Below the pieces are notes generated by a model that made no database searches, was not told where the DNA came from, and was given only the letters and a program-made list of their open reading frames with translations. Shown piece after piece: positions 26,216 through 36,519 of a stretch of 64,000 nt of DNA; the stretch's first letter is position 1; every line of letters begins with the position of its first letter. Source of the DNA: an uncultured Duncaniella sp. (GTDB lineage Bacteria; Bacteroidota; Bacteroidia; Bacteroidales; Muribaculaceae); the NCBI GenBank assembly GCA_910577255.1, contig CAJTMH010000003.1, positions 372,001-436,000 on the forward strand. Direction: 5' to 3'. The translations under genes and the position numbers were made by a program.

Positions 26216-27559
26216 TTATGCTTCCTGAGCTATTTTCTTGAACTCGTCAAGAGAAACGGTCTGCTTGTCGAGGGTGACAGTCTTTTCGATAGTGTCATAG
26301 AGTTTTGACATGAGCACCTGCTGTGACATCTGCTGACGGATTTCAGGCTTTTCGAGCTGTTCCTTAGCGTAGCGGGTGATGATTTCGTCGTCAAGACCGG
26401 TCATGCCATACTGTGCAAACTGGCGTGCAGTGAGATATTTGGCCATTTCAAGTACCTCTTCGGGGGTGATTTCAACGTTGAGGGCTTTGAGAAGGTTGGT
26501 CTCGATGATTTCGTGCTTGATGCCGTTCTCCTGAGCCTTGTATGCCTCATCGGCGTTTTCAGCTTCTGCGAAGAAGAGCTTCTTGATAGTCTCGGCGGGG
26601 AGCTGCATGTCAGCACCATACTTCTCAAACATTGCCTTGTCGAACTGGTTGCGGAAGAGAATGTGGCTGTTCTGGCTGAGCTCGTTGGCGATGAGTTCCT
26701 TCACAGCGTTGCGGTATTCCTCTTCATTGTGTACCTTGTCTTCGCCGAACACTGTCTTGTAGTATTCGTCGCCGAGCTCGGCAGGAATGTTGACGATGAT
26801 TTCAGAGATGTTCATCTCGAAGTCGCTCTTGATGTCGCCGGCGATAGCCTTGTCGACATGGAGCATTGATGCGAGTTCGCCTGCATCGCCTGCTGCTGCC
26901 TTCCAGGGGTTGAACACCACCTTGTCGCCGGGCTTCTTGCCTGCGAACTTAGCGGTTTCTTCCTTATCCTTGAAGTAGAGGGGGAATACGATGCCGTCGG
27001 TAACCTGGATGGCGCCTTCGTTCTGGTTTACGGAGCCGTCCTCGTTGAGCTGCATGAGGGTGCCTTTCACAACACCGTCCTCAGTCATCTCTTCGCCGGG
27101 CTTCTGAGTGCCGAAACGTTTGCGCATATTCTTGTCCTGCTCGTCAATCATCTCTTCGGTCACATCGATTTCGTAGTAGGGATAGTGAGCCTCTTTGTCA
27201 AGTTTGATGTCAAGCTGGGGGATGAGGGCGAGGTCATACTTGAATTCCTGATCGCCTTCCTCGAATGCTTCCTTGATTTCAACAGGTACCGGGTGACCCA
27301 TCACAGGGAGCTTGTTTTCAGAAATGTAGTCGACAACTGCACGATAGACAACGTCGTTGATTACATCGCTGGTGAGCTGCTTGCCGAAGCGGCGCTTCAG
27401 CTCGCCGAAAGGAACGTGGCCTTTGCGGAAACCGGGAATAACGTGGGTGCGGCCAAGCTCTTTGAGCTTTTTAGTCACCTCGTCTTTATAATCGTTTTCG
27501 TCAATCGCTACCGTCAGACGCACGTCTACGGGAGAAATCTCATCCTTTGTAATTTTCAT
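26216..27559 (-). CDS. tig: trigger factor, ribosome-associated chaperone
   Basis: A 447-residue chaperone that binds nascent chains at the ribosome exit. The N-terminal ribosome-binding domain carries the signature HVIPGFRKGHVPFGELKRRFG (ribosome L23 contact) within residues 38-58. The middle domain (about 150-240) is the FKBP-like part, clearly degenerate as is usual in Bacteroidetes, and the C-terminal helical cradle is rich in Glu and Lys. Length is typical for the phylum. It is monocistronic, with a strong promoter and terminator; clpP/clpX are not adjacent. Confidence 0.93.
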   Translation of the reverse strand: MKITKDEISPVDVRLTVAIDENDYKDEVTKKLKELGRTHVIPGFRKGHVPFGELKRRFGKQLTSDVINDVVYRAVVDYISENKLPVMGHPVPVEIKEAFEEGDQEFKYDLALIPQLDIKLDKEAHYPYYEIDVTEEMIDEQDKNMRKRFGTQKPGEEMTEDGVVKGTLMQLNEDGSVNQNEGAIQVTDGIVFPLYFKDKEETAKFAGKKPGDKVVFNPWKAAAGDAGELASMLHVDKAIAGDIKSDFEMNISEIIVNIPAELGDEYYKTVFGEDKVHNEEEYRNAVKELIANELSQNSHILFRNQFDKAMFEKYGADMQLPAETIKKLFFAEAENADEAYKAQENGIKHEIIETNLLKALNVEITPEEVLEMAKYLTARQFAQYGMTGLDDEIITRYAKEQLEKPEIRQQMSQQVLMSKLYDTIEKTVTLDKQTVSLDEFKKIAQEA

Positions 27560-27656
27560 CTTACTTATTGATAATTATCTGAGTTATTAATATTTACAAA
27601 CGTGATAACCGGGCTTTGGAGGATGCCGTGACGGCACACTTCGCCCAATCAACGTG

Positions 27657-27687
27657 CAAAATTAGAAAAAATTTCCATAAAATCAAA
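27657..27687 (-). promoter_or_regulatory. promoter of tig
   Basis: On the minus strand TTTG (27687-27684), 19 bases, then TAATTTTG (27664-27657), an ideal match. The leader before the tig ATG is about 90 bases. Confidence 0.78.
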
Positions 27688-27755
27688 ACCCTTTTGAATA
27701 TCTGCATTTTTTAACCTGTTTTTGGGCTGCACACGGAGGCAGAGTTGAAATGACA

Positions 27756-27801
27756 ATCTGCCCTCGGGAGAAACAGCATGAGAGTCCTCCCGAGGGCAGA
27801 T
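27756..27801 (-). terminator. terminator of the secreted GH13 gene
   Basis: A perfect 15-bp stem (ATCTGCCCTCGGGAG, 27756-27770, with 27787-27801) lies 32 bases past the amylase stop. The T-run after it is weak. Confidence 0.65.
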
Positions 27802-27832
27802 GTAAGGTGTATGTATGGTCTTTTGGCCAGTG

Positions 27833-30400
27833 TTATCTCACGATCACTTTTACAGGAGCGGCGTCATCGACGGTCACTATGTAGAGTCCGGCAGGAAGCT
27901 GGGTGTCGGCCGGAAGTGAGATTCCGTTGAGGTTATGGATGCTCACATTGGTGTGAGGGGTGAGGACGCTTATGTAGCCGTTCTCAACTGTGATTTCCGG
28001 CTTTATGCCTGACTGTGAGTCCTGGAAGATGTCATCGATGCCTGATTCGAGCGATGCGCCGTAGACGGCAAATGCTCCGGCCGGTATGCTGACACCGTTG
28101 GCCGAAATCACAGGCTCGGAGTTGTAGCTCTTTGCCACAAGCTCATATCGGGAAGTCGAGAGGTCCACTTTTGCGCCTGTTTTGGGATTGGTGGGGAAGG
28201 GCACAAGTACAGCTCCGCTGACAGCCGGATTGACAAGGAGGTAAAGTTCCTTGGTGCCGTCCGAGAGGCAGAGCGTGCGGCTCGTCCATGCGCTGAGATT
28301 CACAGCTGTGGCTGTCTCTTCCTTGAAGAGGGTGGGGTGGGCAGCGCGGATGGCGTTTAGATCGGCATAGGTGTCACGGAGTCCCTTACGGAGAGCGTTG
28401 TTGAGAGCGTTCCATATCACGGTCTTGGGGGCTGTATTGTTGCTCCCGTCGGTGTTTTTGGTGGTCTGGTCAGCACCTACTTCCTGGAACTGCCATATCA
28501 TGTGGGCACCCGGAGTCAGAAGCATCTGCGCGGCCAGTGAGCCGAGGCGGCGGTAGAGGTTTTCAGTAGCGGCGGTGGTGTTACCCTTGATGCCGGTGTC
28601 TCCATAGGTCTTTCCTTTGTAGGCCATGCGCTCTTCGTCATGGCTTTCGGCGTAGCTCACCGTGGAGCCCCAGAGTCGGCCTCCATCCTTGGGTGCGTAG
28701 AAGCGGTCGAGCGATGCGTTTGTTTTCCAGCCCATCACATATTCACATGACTGGGTGTTGATGTTGGCCCAGTTTATCTCGCCGTCACGTGCCATCTCAT
28801 TCTCTTCGGGGGCGAGGGCAAGATCCTCGTTGATGAAGTAAGCGTCAGGCTTTGTGGCCATCACATGGGCATGGAGTTTCTTCATCCTGGCTATACGCGA
28901 GGGATTATAACGGTCGGTATTGGCTGCCGAGGGGGTAGAATATGTGTTGGTGGCTGCGTTGTAAGTGGTGCCATAGCTGTTGTTGTCACCGAGCCCTTTC
29001 ACCAGGTCAAATCTGAATCCGTCCACGTTATAGGCCGTCATCCAGTAATCGAGCGCGTCATACCACTGCTGCTGCACCATTTCGCAGTTCTGGTTCCAGT
29101 CGTTGAGCACACTGTAGTCATGCGGAGCAGAGCCGTTGTAGAAGGGGGTGTTCACCTGGGTGTACATGCCATACCAGGGGTGCATGCCGTCGCTTTGGTT
29201 GAACACGATGTCGAGAATCACCGCCATTCCGCGGGCGTGGCATGCGTCGATGAATGCACGGTAGTCGGTGGGGGTGCCATAGGCTTTGTCGGGGGCCATG
29301 TAGAAATTGGTGTTGTAGCCCCATGAGTTGTTGCCGCTGAATTCCATGATCGGGAGCAGCTCTATGGCGTTGACGCCGAGCGACTGGAGGTAGTCCAGCT
29401 TGTCCATCGCTTTTTTCACGGTGCCGTTACCGAGTGCCTGGCCCTCTGTGCCGGTGAAGTCGCGGAGCAGAAGCTCGTAGATGATGAGGTCGCTCTGGTC
29501 GACACCTTTGAAGTTCTTCACTTTCCATGAATATGTGTTCATGTTGGTGTTGAATACGGCCAGGGGCACACCTGTGATTTTGGTTGACGGATATTTGGGC
29601 AGGTTGGGGAATACTGACGCTGTGATATACTGGTCATTCCATGGGTCGAGCACAAGGTTGGCGTATGGGTCGCCGACCATGGTGCAGCCGTCCACTATAT
29701 AATAATATATGTAGTTGGTGGCCGCCTGAAGACCTTTGACTGTCTGCCAGAAATAGCGGAATCCGTTATAGTCCTGGTAATTCATCACCTGCGAGGGATC
29801 GAGGGCATAGTCGTTCCACGAGCCAACTATTGTGGCGTTGGTCTTCGACGGTGCGCCGAGGCAGAATGTCACTGAGCCGTCGGCATTGACTGTTGTGCCC
29901 ATGCGCGGAGTCCCGCCGGGAAAAGTGGCTGCTTTGGATGAGGGGAAGTTTGCAGGATAGATGGGGATGAATACATCGCCACCAGCTGCGGTTTTCGCTT
30001 CTTTTGAGCGGTCGCCGGTGCGGAACACGAAACACAGTTTCTCAATGGTCTCCGATGCGTCGGTCAGGCCATAGAATGTGCGCATGTTGGGGATGGTGAG
30101 GCTCCAGGTGTTATCGCTCACCCATGTCATCTTGTATTTCGCCTCATTCTTGTTCCAGTCGGCGGCATGTGTCCATGTGCCGTCGCTTTTGTTGGTTATT
30201 ACACCGGTGTGGGCATAGACTTCGGTTGCTTTTGTGACCCCCATCATCCCCTTGTTGCCGCCGTCGGCATGGAAGGTTATGACGACGTTGGTCGAGTTAG
30301 GGGTCAGGATGGCAGGTGAAGTGGTGACTGTCTGTCCTGTCACGATCATCGCTATGGTCAGCATAAGCGCCAATAGCGGTTGACGAAGTGATAATCTCAT
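27833..30400 (-). CDS. secreted GH13 alpha-amylase/pullulanase-like enzyme
   Basis: An 855-residue exported starch-active enzyme. It has a signal peptide (about residues 1-22), an N-terminal beta domain (about 30-150), a CBM48/E-set-like domain (about 165-290, with TIVGSWNDY), and the GH13 barrel with VILDIVFNQSDG (394-405), GFRFDLVKG with nucleophile D465, YFINED with acid/base E525 and SYAESHDEE with D588. A C-terminal beta domain is followed by a short tail with GLYIVTVDDAAPVKVIVR, which resembles the type IX secretion sorting tails of Bacteroidetes. It probably trims branched alpha-glucans outside the cell. No Sus transport genes are adjacent. Confidence 0.93.
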   Translation of the reverse strand: MRLSLRQPLLALMLTIAMIVTGQTVTTSPAILTPNSTNVVITFHADGGNKGMMGVTKATEVYAHTGVITNKSDGTWTHAADWNKNEAKYKMTWVSDNTWSLTIPNMRTFYGLTDASETIEKLCFVFRTGDRSKEAKTAAGGDVFIPIYPANFPSSKAATFPGGTPRMGTTVNADGSVTFCLGAPSKTNATIVGSWNDYALDPSQVMNYQDYNGFRYFWQTVKGLQAATNYIYYYIVDGCTMVGDPYANLVLDPWNDQYITASVFPNLPKYPSTKITGVPLAVFNTNMNTYSWKVKNFKGVDQSDLIIYELLLRDFTGTEGQALGNGTVKKAMDKLDYLQSLGVNAIELLPIMEFSGNNSWGYNTNFYMAPDKAYGTPTDYRAFIDACHARGMAVILDIVFNQSDGMHPWYGMYTQVNTPFYNGSAPHDYSVLNDWNQNCEMVQQQWYDALDYWMTAYNVDGFRFDLVKGLGDNNSYGTTYNAATNTYSTPSAANTDRYNPSRIARMKKLHAHVMATKPDAYFINEDLALAPEENEMARDGEINWANINTQSCEYVMGWKTNASLDRFYAPKDGGRLWGSTVSYAESHDEERMAYKGKTYGDTGIKGNTTAATENLYRRLGSLAAQMLLTPGAHMIWQFQEVGADQTTKNTDGSNNTAPKTVIWNALNNALRKGLRDTYADLNAIRAAHPTLFKEETATAVNLSAWTSRTLCLSDGTKELYLLVNPAVSGAVLVPFPTNPKTGAKVDLSTSRYELVAKSYNSEPVISANGVSIPAGAFAVYGASLESGIDDIFQDSQSGIKPEITVENGYISVLTPHTNVSIHNLNGISLPADTQLPAGLYIVTVDDAAPVKVIVR

Positions 30401-30526
30401 AAAAATCGAATCAAAAAATGTGAAAAAGAGAATTAAGGTGTGGTAAGTATCTTTGGCAGTGAGGTGAGAGGGTGTCGGAAAGGTAGGTGGAGAGGGGAGG
30501 TGGAATGCTGAAATGAGAGATCACAT

Positions 30527-31990
30527 CTACAGCATGGGGTCAAAATCGTCGGCCGGAATCGGGTTGGTCGATTGGAGCGCCAACAGGATGTTGTGGAGGG
30601 TGGCGCTGTAGCCGGTAAGCAGGGTGTGGGTTGTGGCCGGGGAGTAACGCATGGCTGCCGAGAGGTTGCCTTCGTGGTTTCCGAACTTGGCTCGGTAAGC
30701 CTCGGCTTTCTCAAACGTGTCGCGTGTCACAGCCAGGGCTTTTTCACGCATGCCGAGTCTCACGAGACTCATTATATAAGGGTATGTCAATCCGGGCACA
30801 GGCTCGGCTTTCATCTCCTCGTATACGTGGTTCTCATATAGGTCCACGATGTCGGTGAAACGCAGCGCATAGTAGCAGACTTCGGCGGCGAATTCCACTC
30901 CAAGCAGCAGCCCTTTCATCTCATGGTAGATGAGGATGATGGTCGAGGCTGCCGTGTACTGGTTGTGGATGATATGGTCCTTGGCCCAGTCAAGCACATC
31001 CGACTCCGTGAGCATCGCTTCCTTTATGGAGCGCTTCACGAATGGTTTTGCTGCCTCGATGTCGAGTACAAGCAGCACGTCGATGGCGAGTTTCGGATGA
31101 TAGCGCGACTCGATGTAGCTTTTGAGCAGATCCACGGCTTCAGCCTGGCGGTCGAGCTCCACGAGGGCCGCGGCGAGTGTGGACGCATCGCTGTCCTCGG
31201 CTTCAGGTGTCTTCAGCACACTTTCATAGAGGGCGGCCACGGTTGGCATATCCCGTTCGAGACGGTAGAGTGCCGCGCCTTTGATGCGGGCACCGAGCAC
31301 CGACGAGGGGTCGATGGCCAGAGCGTAGTCGGCTGAGGTGAGGGCCCCTTCGTAGTCCTCCATGTTGATCTGCACGGTGGCAAGTCGTTGCCAGAAGTCG
31401 AGGGTGAAAGGTTCGAGCATGGTCAGCTCCTCGAAGAGGCGCGCTGCCGCTTCAAGATTCCCTCCTTCCTCGAGTCGGTCGGCAAATTCATAGATGAATG
31501 TCTGCGGGTAGGAGCATTTGCTCTGGACGAGGTCTTTATTGGCCGTGAGCCATTCCTCCTCGCCGCTCTCCATGCAGAAATCCACGAATTGTATTATACC
31601 CTCATCGTCAAAATCGTCGGTGCTGTCCACGATGGCTGCAAGCTCCTCGGTAAGTGGACGCGACTGGTCACGGTTGCCGGCGCGGAGGTCGAGCAGACGG
31701 TTGAGGACACCGGTGTGGGTGACACGGCGGTTGACCTCGGACGCCGCCTCGAGATCGCCGAGCGAGGAGTAGAACCAGGCCCGGCGAGTGGCCAGCGCCT
31801 CACTCTTGGGATAATGGACGGCTCCGTAGAGCAACACCTCCATCTTCACGATATTGTTGTCAAGGTCAGAGGCATAGTCAAAGATTTCGACGAGGTCGTT
31901 CTCGTCAAAGAATGCTTCGGGATTGCCGTGTTTGACAACTTCTGATTCGAATTCGTCGTAAAGGTCCTGGCGGTCGTCGTTTTCGTCCAT
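30527..31990 (-). CDS. tetratricopeptide-repeat protein
   Basis: A 487-residue soluble, acidic protein with no signal peptide. TPR-like helical pairs are visible, best in LEAAARLFEELTMLEPFTLDFWQRLATVQINMEDYEGALTSADYALAIDP-type segments (residues about 180-230) and again around 265-300. The family of this exact protein is not known to me; TPR proteins act as scaffolds for protein partners. It lies 50 bases upstream of no other minus-strand gene but directly follows glnS, whose stop is 50 bases before its start, so it could be co-transcribed with glnS. Confidence 0.75.
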   Translation of the reverse strand: MDENDDRQDLYDEFESEVVKHGNPEAFFDENDLVEIFDYASDLDNNIVKMEVLLYGAVHYPKSEALATRRAWFYSSLGDLEAASEVNRRVTHTGVLNRLLDLRAGNRDQSRPLTEELAAIVDSTDDFDDEGIIQFVDFCMESGEEEWLTANKDLVQSKCSYPQTFIYEFADRLEEGGNLEAAARLFEELTMLEPFTLDFWQRLATVQINMEDYEGALTSADYALAIDPSSVLGARIKGAALYRLERDMPTVAALYESVLKTPEAEDSDASTLAAALVELDRQAEAVDLLKSYIESRYHPKLAIDVLLVLDIEAAKPFVKRSIKEAMLTESDVLDWAKDHIIHNQYTAASTIILIYHEMKGLLLGVEFAAEVCYYALRFTDIVDLYENHVYEEMKAEPVPGLTYPYIMSLVRLGMREKALAVTRDTFEKAEAYRAKFGNHEGNLSAAMRYSPATTHTLLTGYSATLHNILLALQSTNPIPADDFDPML

Positions 31991-32040
31991 TTATTATCCT
32001 GCGGAGTAGAGGGGGAGATGTAGGGTGGGTTAATCGGAAT

Positions 32041-33738
32041 TTATTTGTTGGCTTTTTCCCAGCTGTCCTTAAGCGCGATGGTGCGGTTGAAGATGAGATT
32101 TTCCTCGGTGGAGTCGGGGTCGAGTGTGAAATAGCCGATTCGCTGGAACTGGATGGGCAGACCCGGCTTGGCGATGGAGGCGAGGTAGGGTTCCACCTTT
32201 ATATTCTCCACCACGCGGAGCGAGTCGGGGTTAAGCATTTCGCGGAAGTCGCGTTCGGTCTCTGCAGCAGGGTTCTCTACGTTGAAGAGGCGGTCATAGA
32301 GACGCGCAGTGGCGTTGACAGCCTTTTCGGCCGACACCCAGTGGAGTGTGCCCTTGACCTTGCGTTGACTGCCGGGAAGACCGCTGCGTGTGTCGGGGTC
32401 GTAGGTGCAGTAGATTTCCTCAATGTTGCCCTCGGCATCCTTCTTGACACCTGTGCACTTGATGATGTAGGCACCTTTGAGACGGACTTCTCCGTCGGGG
32501 GCGAGGCGGAAGAACTTCTTCGGGGGATTCTCCATGAAGTCCTCGCGCTCGATGTATATCTCGCGGGTGAAAGGCATCTCGTGTGTGCCGGCAGTGGGAT
32601 TCTCGGGGTTGTTCTCCATCTCCACGGTTTCCACCTGCCCTTCGGGGTAATTGGTGATGATGACCTTGACCGGGTTGACTACGGCCATGCCTCGGGTGGC
32701 CACGCGGTTGAGGTCGTCGCGCACGGCATGTTCAAGCAGCGAGATGCTGTTGAGCGCCTCATATTTTGTGTAGCCTATGGCATCGATGAAGTTGCGCACG
32801 GAGCGAGGAGTGAAGCCACGGCGGCGCAGACCTGAGATGGTCGGCATTCGCGGGTCGTCCCAACCGGCCACGAGCCCTTCCTTGACGAGCTGGAGGAGTT
32901 TGCGCTTCGACATCACTGTGTAGGTGAGGTTGAGGCGGTTGAACTCGATCTGGCGTGGGCAATAGCTCTCGTCGGCAAGCTCCTTGACGAAGTATTCGTA
33001 GAGCGGACGGTGAGGCACGAATTCAAGTGTGCATATCGAGTGGGTGACACCCTCGAAGTAGTCGCTCTGGCCATGGGCGAAGTCATACATGGGATAGACT
33101 TTCCATGTGGTGCCTGTGCGGTGATGGGGGTGCTTGATGATGCGGTACATGATAGGGTCGCGGAAGTGCATGTTGGGGCTTGCCATGTCAATCTTGGCGC
33201 GCAGCACACGTGCTCCTTCCTCAAATTCCCCGGCGTTCATGCGCTGGAAAAGGTCGAGGTTCTCTTCTACAGAACGGTTGCGGTAGGGGCTTTCGGTGCC
33301 GGCCTGGGTGGGTGTGCCCTTCTGCGCGGCTATCTCTTCCGAAGTCTGGTCGTCGACATAGGCCTTGCCTTCCTTGATGAGACGGATGGCGAGATCATAG
33401 AGCTGGGGGAAATAGTCGGATGCGTAATATTCGCGGTCACCCCAGTCGAATCCGAGCCAGTGGATGTCCTCGCGGATAGAGTCGACGTATTCCACATCCT
33501 CTTTTACGGGGTTTGTGTCGTCGAAACGCAGGTTGCACGTTCCGCCAAACTTCTCGGCTACACCGAAGTCCATGCAGATGGCCTTGGCGTGTCCGATGTG
33601 GAGATACCCGTTGGGCTCGGGCGGAAAACGTGTGTTGAGACGTCCGCCGTTCTTGCCGGCCTGGAGGTCCTCAAGCACTAATTGTTCTACAAAGTTCAGC
33701 CCTTTAGGCTCCTGAGGTGTGGATTGATTGTTTTCCAT
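32041..33738 (-). CDS. glnS: glutaminyl-tRNA synthetase
   Basis: A 565-residue class I aminoacyl-tRNA synthetase charging tRNA-Gln. It carries the HIGH-type motif PPEPNGYLHIGHAK (about residues 40-53), the KMSKS-type VMSKRKL (about 275-281) and the two C-terminal anticodon-binding beta barrels. Length matches bacterial GlnRS. A TTG start at 33747 would add three residues; the ATG at 33736-33738 (MENNQS) is preferred. Having GlnRS implies direct charging rather than the GatCAB route. Confidence 0.96.
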   Translation of the reverse strand: MENNQSTPQEPKGLNFVEQLVLEDLQAGKNGGRLNTRFPPEPNGYLHIGHAKAICMDFGVAEKFGGTCNLRFDDTNPVKEDVEYVDSIREDIHWLGFDWGDREYYASDYFPQLYDLAIRLIKEGKAYVDDQTSEEIAAQKGTPTQAGTESPYRNRSVEENLDLFQRMNAGEFEEGARVLRAKIDMASPNMHFRDPIMYRIIKHPHHRTGTTWKVYPMYDFAHGQSDYFEGVTHSICTLEFVPHRPLYEYFVKELADESYCPRQIEFNRLNLTYTVMSKRKLLQLVKEGLVAGWDDPRMPTISGLRRRGFTPRSVRNFIDAIGYTKYEALNSISLLEHAVRDDLNRVATRGMAVVNPVKVIITNYPEGQVETVEMENNPENPTAGTHEMPFTREIYIEREDFMENPPKKFFRLAPDGEVRLKGAYIIKCTGVKKDAEGNIEEIYCTYDPDTRSGLPGSQRKVKGTLHWVSAEKAVNATARLYDRLFNVENPAAETERDFREMLNPDSLRVVENIKVEPYLASIAKPGLPIQFQRIGYFTLDPDSTEENLIFNRTIALKDSWEKANK

Positions 33739-33814
33739 ATCTTGCAAGTGTGAGAATAGGATTTCAATTGATAAAAACTACATTCAGAAAACGTAAAAAA
33801 TAGTCTTCAAAATG

Positions 33815-33822
33815 CAAAGTTA
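33815..33822 (-). promoter_or_regulatory. -7 box of glnS
   Basis: Reads TAACTTTG on the minus strand, matching TAnnTTTG, with no clear -33 partner. It lies about 77 bases upstream of the glnS ATG. Confidence 0.45.
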
Positions 33823-33972
33823 ATCAGAATTTTTGAAATTACTCTCTCCCTGAGGTAAAAATCCATCTCTCTGAGTGCTTCACTTGAGTTTTTGGCGGAA
33901 AACGGTGATGCCGGCGGATGCTTTTGGTCAGGTCACGGTTAAGGAGGAGAATAGGTTTTTTGCCGTGGCTGA

Positions 33973-36414
33973 TCATTGTTTACGCCCTACGAGGTCGTCG
34001 TTGGAGATTGATTTGGCAGTCTTCTTCACTGATGTGTTGAGTGAGCCGAAACGGTAGCTGAGTGACAGTGAGGCATATTGACGTGCCCCCTGGATGGTGA
34101 GGGTCTCTCCGGTGACGCCGGCGTTGTAATTGTAGGTGTGCCTGCGTTGCTGGCGCATGCCGAGGTTGCTCGCCATTACAGAGACCGACAGGCGGTCATC
34201 CTTGAGGAATGTGCGGCGCAGCGAGAGGGTGTAGCCCACGCCGTCCCAGAAGCTGTCGTTCTCGATTCGTGAATAGAGGGAGATGAAGTCGCTCGACTCG
34301 TAGGCGCTGAGTGAGGCTGTGAGTTTCCAGGGGAGACGCTGGTTTAGGCGCATGTACTGGAAACGGTGCCATCCGTGGGCTTTGACGTGGAGCGAGTTGT
34401 TGGCGTAATGGTTGTAGTCCATCTCTCCGTTATACATTAATGATGTGTTCTTGCCTATCGACCAGTTGAAATAGAGCTGTGGCGACACTGTGCGGTTGCG
34501 CCCCTGGTTGGCATAGGTGGAGTAGGTGACATTCCCCTCGGTCCACTGTGTGGCGATGATGGCGTCGTTGGTGAATGAATATCCCAGGCTGAAGTTGATG
34601 TTGATTTTGGGGTGGATGTATCCGTAGTCGAACGAGATGTTCTGGTTGCGCGCACTTCCGAGGTCAGGATTGCCGTATGACACGTTGGTGGGCGACTCGC
34701 TCCGTGCCGGGTTGAGATATGAGATGCCGGGACGGTTGATGGTGGTGTTGTAGGAGAGCTTGAACGATGATGCGTCAGTGGCATTATAGGCCACCGAGGC
34801 ACTCGGCACGAGGTCGTTGAGGTCGCTGCCAAAGGGGGCCTGGGATCCGTCGCGGTATTTGGCCGCAAGGTGCGAGTATTCGTAGCGTAGGCCGGCGCGG
34901 GCCGAGAGGCGCCCTAAATTCACGCGGTAGTCGGCATAGAGCGCACCGATGGTGGTGCGGTGGATGAAGTCGAAGTGCTGCTCGTCGCCCGGATCATAGG
35001 TGTTGGTTGTGATGCTGTGGTTGTCGCGGTAGATGAACTTTCCTCCAAGGTCTATCACATGTTTGCCGGCAAACGGACGCGTCCAGTCGGCCTGCACGGT
35101 GTGTTCCACGAAGTTGAGGTCGAAGTCGGAATACTGCGAGGTGTAAGGCACCGGAAGGTTCTCGTAGTTCTCATAGATGGTCTCGTCGTTGCGCTTCTGG
35201 TTGGTGGTGGAAAGTGCATAGCTGAGGGTGAATATCTCGCCTTTGCGCCGTGTCAGGTGCTGATAGTTGAAATTGCCGTTGAAGTCGAGATAGCCATAGG
35301 GATCCATGCGTGTGCGGCTATCGTAGCTGTAGATGGGGAGGCCTGCGGCCGATACCATGCGGCTGGTGGAGTTGTTGGCCACGTCGAGCGAATAGCGGTA
35401 GCCGCCAAACTCGGCAGTGAAGAGGTTGAGCGAGTCGAGCTCGTAGGACAACTCTCCGTTGAGCCAGAAGATGTGGCCGGGGTTGTTGCCCGATGTTTCG
35501 GTGGTGAGTACATTGCCGGAGTCGTCATACACTATGTGTGACTTTGTCTTGCTGCTTGTCTGCCGTTTTGTCATCGTGCTCAGTCCGCCAGAAACCGAGA
35601 AAGCCACCTTGTCGATCTGTGACGTGAGCCAGAGGTTAGGCATGGGAGTCCAGTTGAGGGTCGACATGTTGAGCCCGACGTTTCCCATCACACCTTTGAC
35701 AATGGTGTTTTCCATCGTGACGATGTTGAGGATAGCGCCTACTCCCTCGGCGTCTTCGCGTGCACCGGGGTCGGTGATTACCTCAATCTTCTTTATCATC
35801 GATGCAGGAATGGCCTTGAAAATCTCCTTGGCATTCTTGGTGAACGAGTTGTTGGGACGGCCGTTCTTGTAGATTTTGAAGTTTGACGAGCCTTTCACCT
35901 GGATTGAACCGTCGGCATCTACGGTCACCATCGGCACCTTGCGCAGTATCTCGTCGAGTTGCGAGGTCTGAGCTTCGCCGTCGGCCTGCACGTCGTAGCC
36001 TATGCGGTCGATTTCGCGTGACACCAACGGACGCTGGGCCACGACCTCGATTTCGCCGAGGAGGTTGGATGCGGTGGACATCGCGAGAGTCCCTAACCGG
36101 CAATGGGGCTTACCGGGGGTGACCTCAAAACTCCGTGTCAGGTTGTCTCGGCCTACCGAACTTACCACCAGGTCATAGCGTCCGCTTGCTGGAAGTGTGA
36201 GGCTGAAGGCTCCGTCTTCGGCAGTGACACCCATCACCTTGGGAGTGACCGTGTCAGTGGGGAGGAAGAGGCGTAGGGTGGCAAAGGGCTCACCTTCGCC
36301 GATGGAATCAACTACTATACCGCTGACTGTGTAAGTGTCGGCACCATACATCGATGCCGGTGAGGTCAACGCGCACATCAAGGCGGCGAGGACGGAGATT
36401 AGAAAACGTGACAT
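33973..36414 (-). CDS. outer-membrane beta-barrel protein with CarboxypepD-regulatory and plug domains
   Basis: An 813-residue outer-membrane protein. After a signal peptide (about residues 1-25) comes a CarboxypepD_reg-like Ig domain (about 27-110, VSGIVVDSIGEGEPFATLRLF), a TonB-dependent receptor plug (about 115-235, with LDEILRKVPMVTVD and SMIKKIEVITDPGAREDAEGVGAILNI) and a long beta-barrel typical of the OMP_b-brl_3 family, ending in SLSYRFGS plus a ~20-residue basic tail. There is no SusD partner, so it is not a classic Sus pair; members often act in envelope stress or small-ligand uptake. A TTG start at 36453 is rejected for ATG 36412-36414. Confidence 0.88.
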   Translation of the reverse strand: MSRFLISVLAALMCALTSPASMYGADTYTVSGIVVDSIGEGEPFATLRLFLPTDTVTPKVMGVTAEDGAFSLTLPASGRYDLVVSSVGRDNLTRSFEVTPGKPHCRLGTLAMSTASNLLGEIEVVAQRPLVSREIDRIGYDVQADGEAQTSQLDEILRKVPMVTVDADGSIQVKGSSNFKIYKNGRPNNSFTKNAKEIFKAIPASMIKKIEVITDPGAREDAEGVGAILNIVTMENTIVKGVMGNVGLNMSTLNWTPMPNLWLTSQIDKVAFSVSGGLSTMTKRQTSSKTKSHIVYDDSGNVLTTETSGNNPGHIFWLNGELSYELDSLNLFTAEFGGYRYSLDVANNSTSRMVSAAGLPIYSYDSRTRMDPYGYLDFNGNFNYQHLTRRKGEIFTLSYALSTTNQKRNDETIYENYENLPVPYTSQYSDFDLNFVEHTVQADWTRPFAGKHVIDLGGKFIYRDNHSITTNTYDPGDEQHFDFIHRTTIGALYADYRVNLGRLSARAGLRYEYSHLAAKYRDGSQAPFGSDLNDLVPSASVAYNATDASSFKLSYNTTINRPGISYLNPARSESPTNVSYGNPDLGSARNQNISFDYGYIHPKININFSLGYSFTNDAIIATQWTEGNVTYSTYANQGRNRTVSPQLYFNWSIGKNTSLMYNGEMDYNHYANNSLHVKAHGWHRFQYMRLNQRLPWKLTASLSAYESSDFISLYSRIENDSFWDGVGYTLSLRRTFLKDDRLSVSVMASNLGMRQQRRHTYNYNAGVTGETLTIQGARQYASLSLSYRFGSLNTSVKKTAKSISNDDLVGRKQ

Positions 36415-36519
36415 TGGGATAAAAAATAGATATAGTAAACGGAGTTTTGTCAATTAGACGATAAACGCGGCCTATAATTACACGTATCCCCTGGTTTTAA
36501 CATCCGTTAACTCATGAGG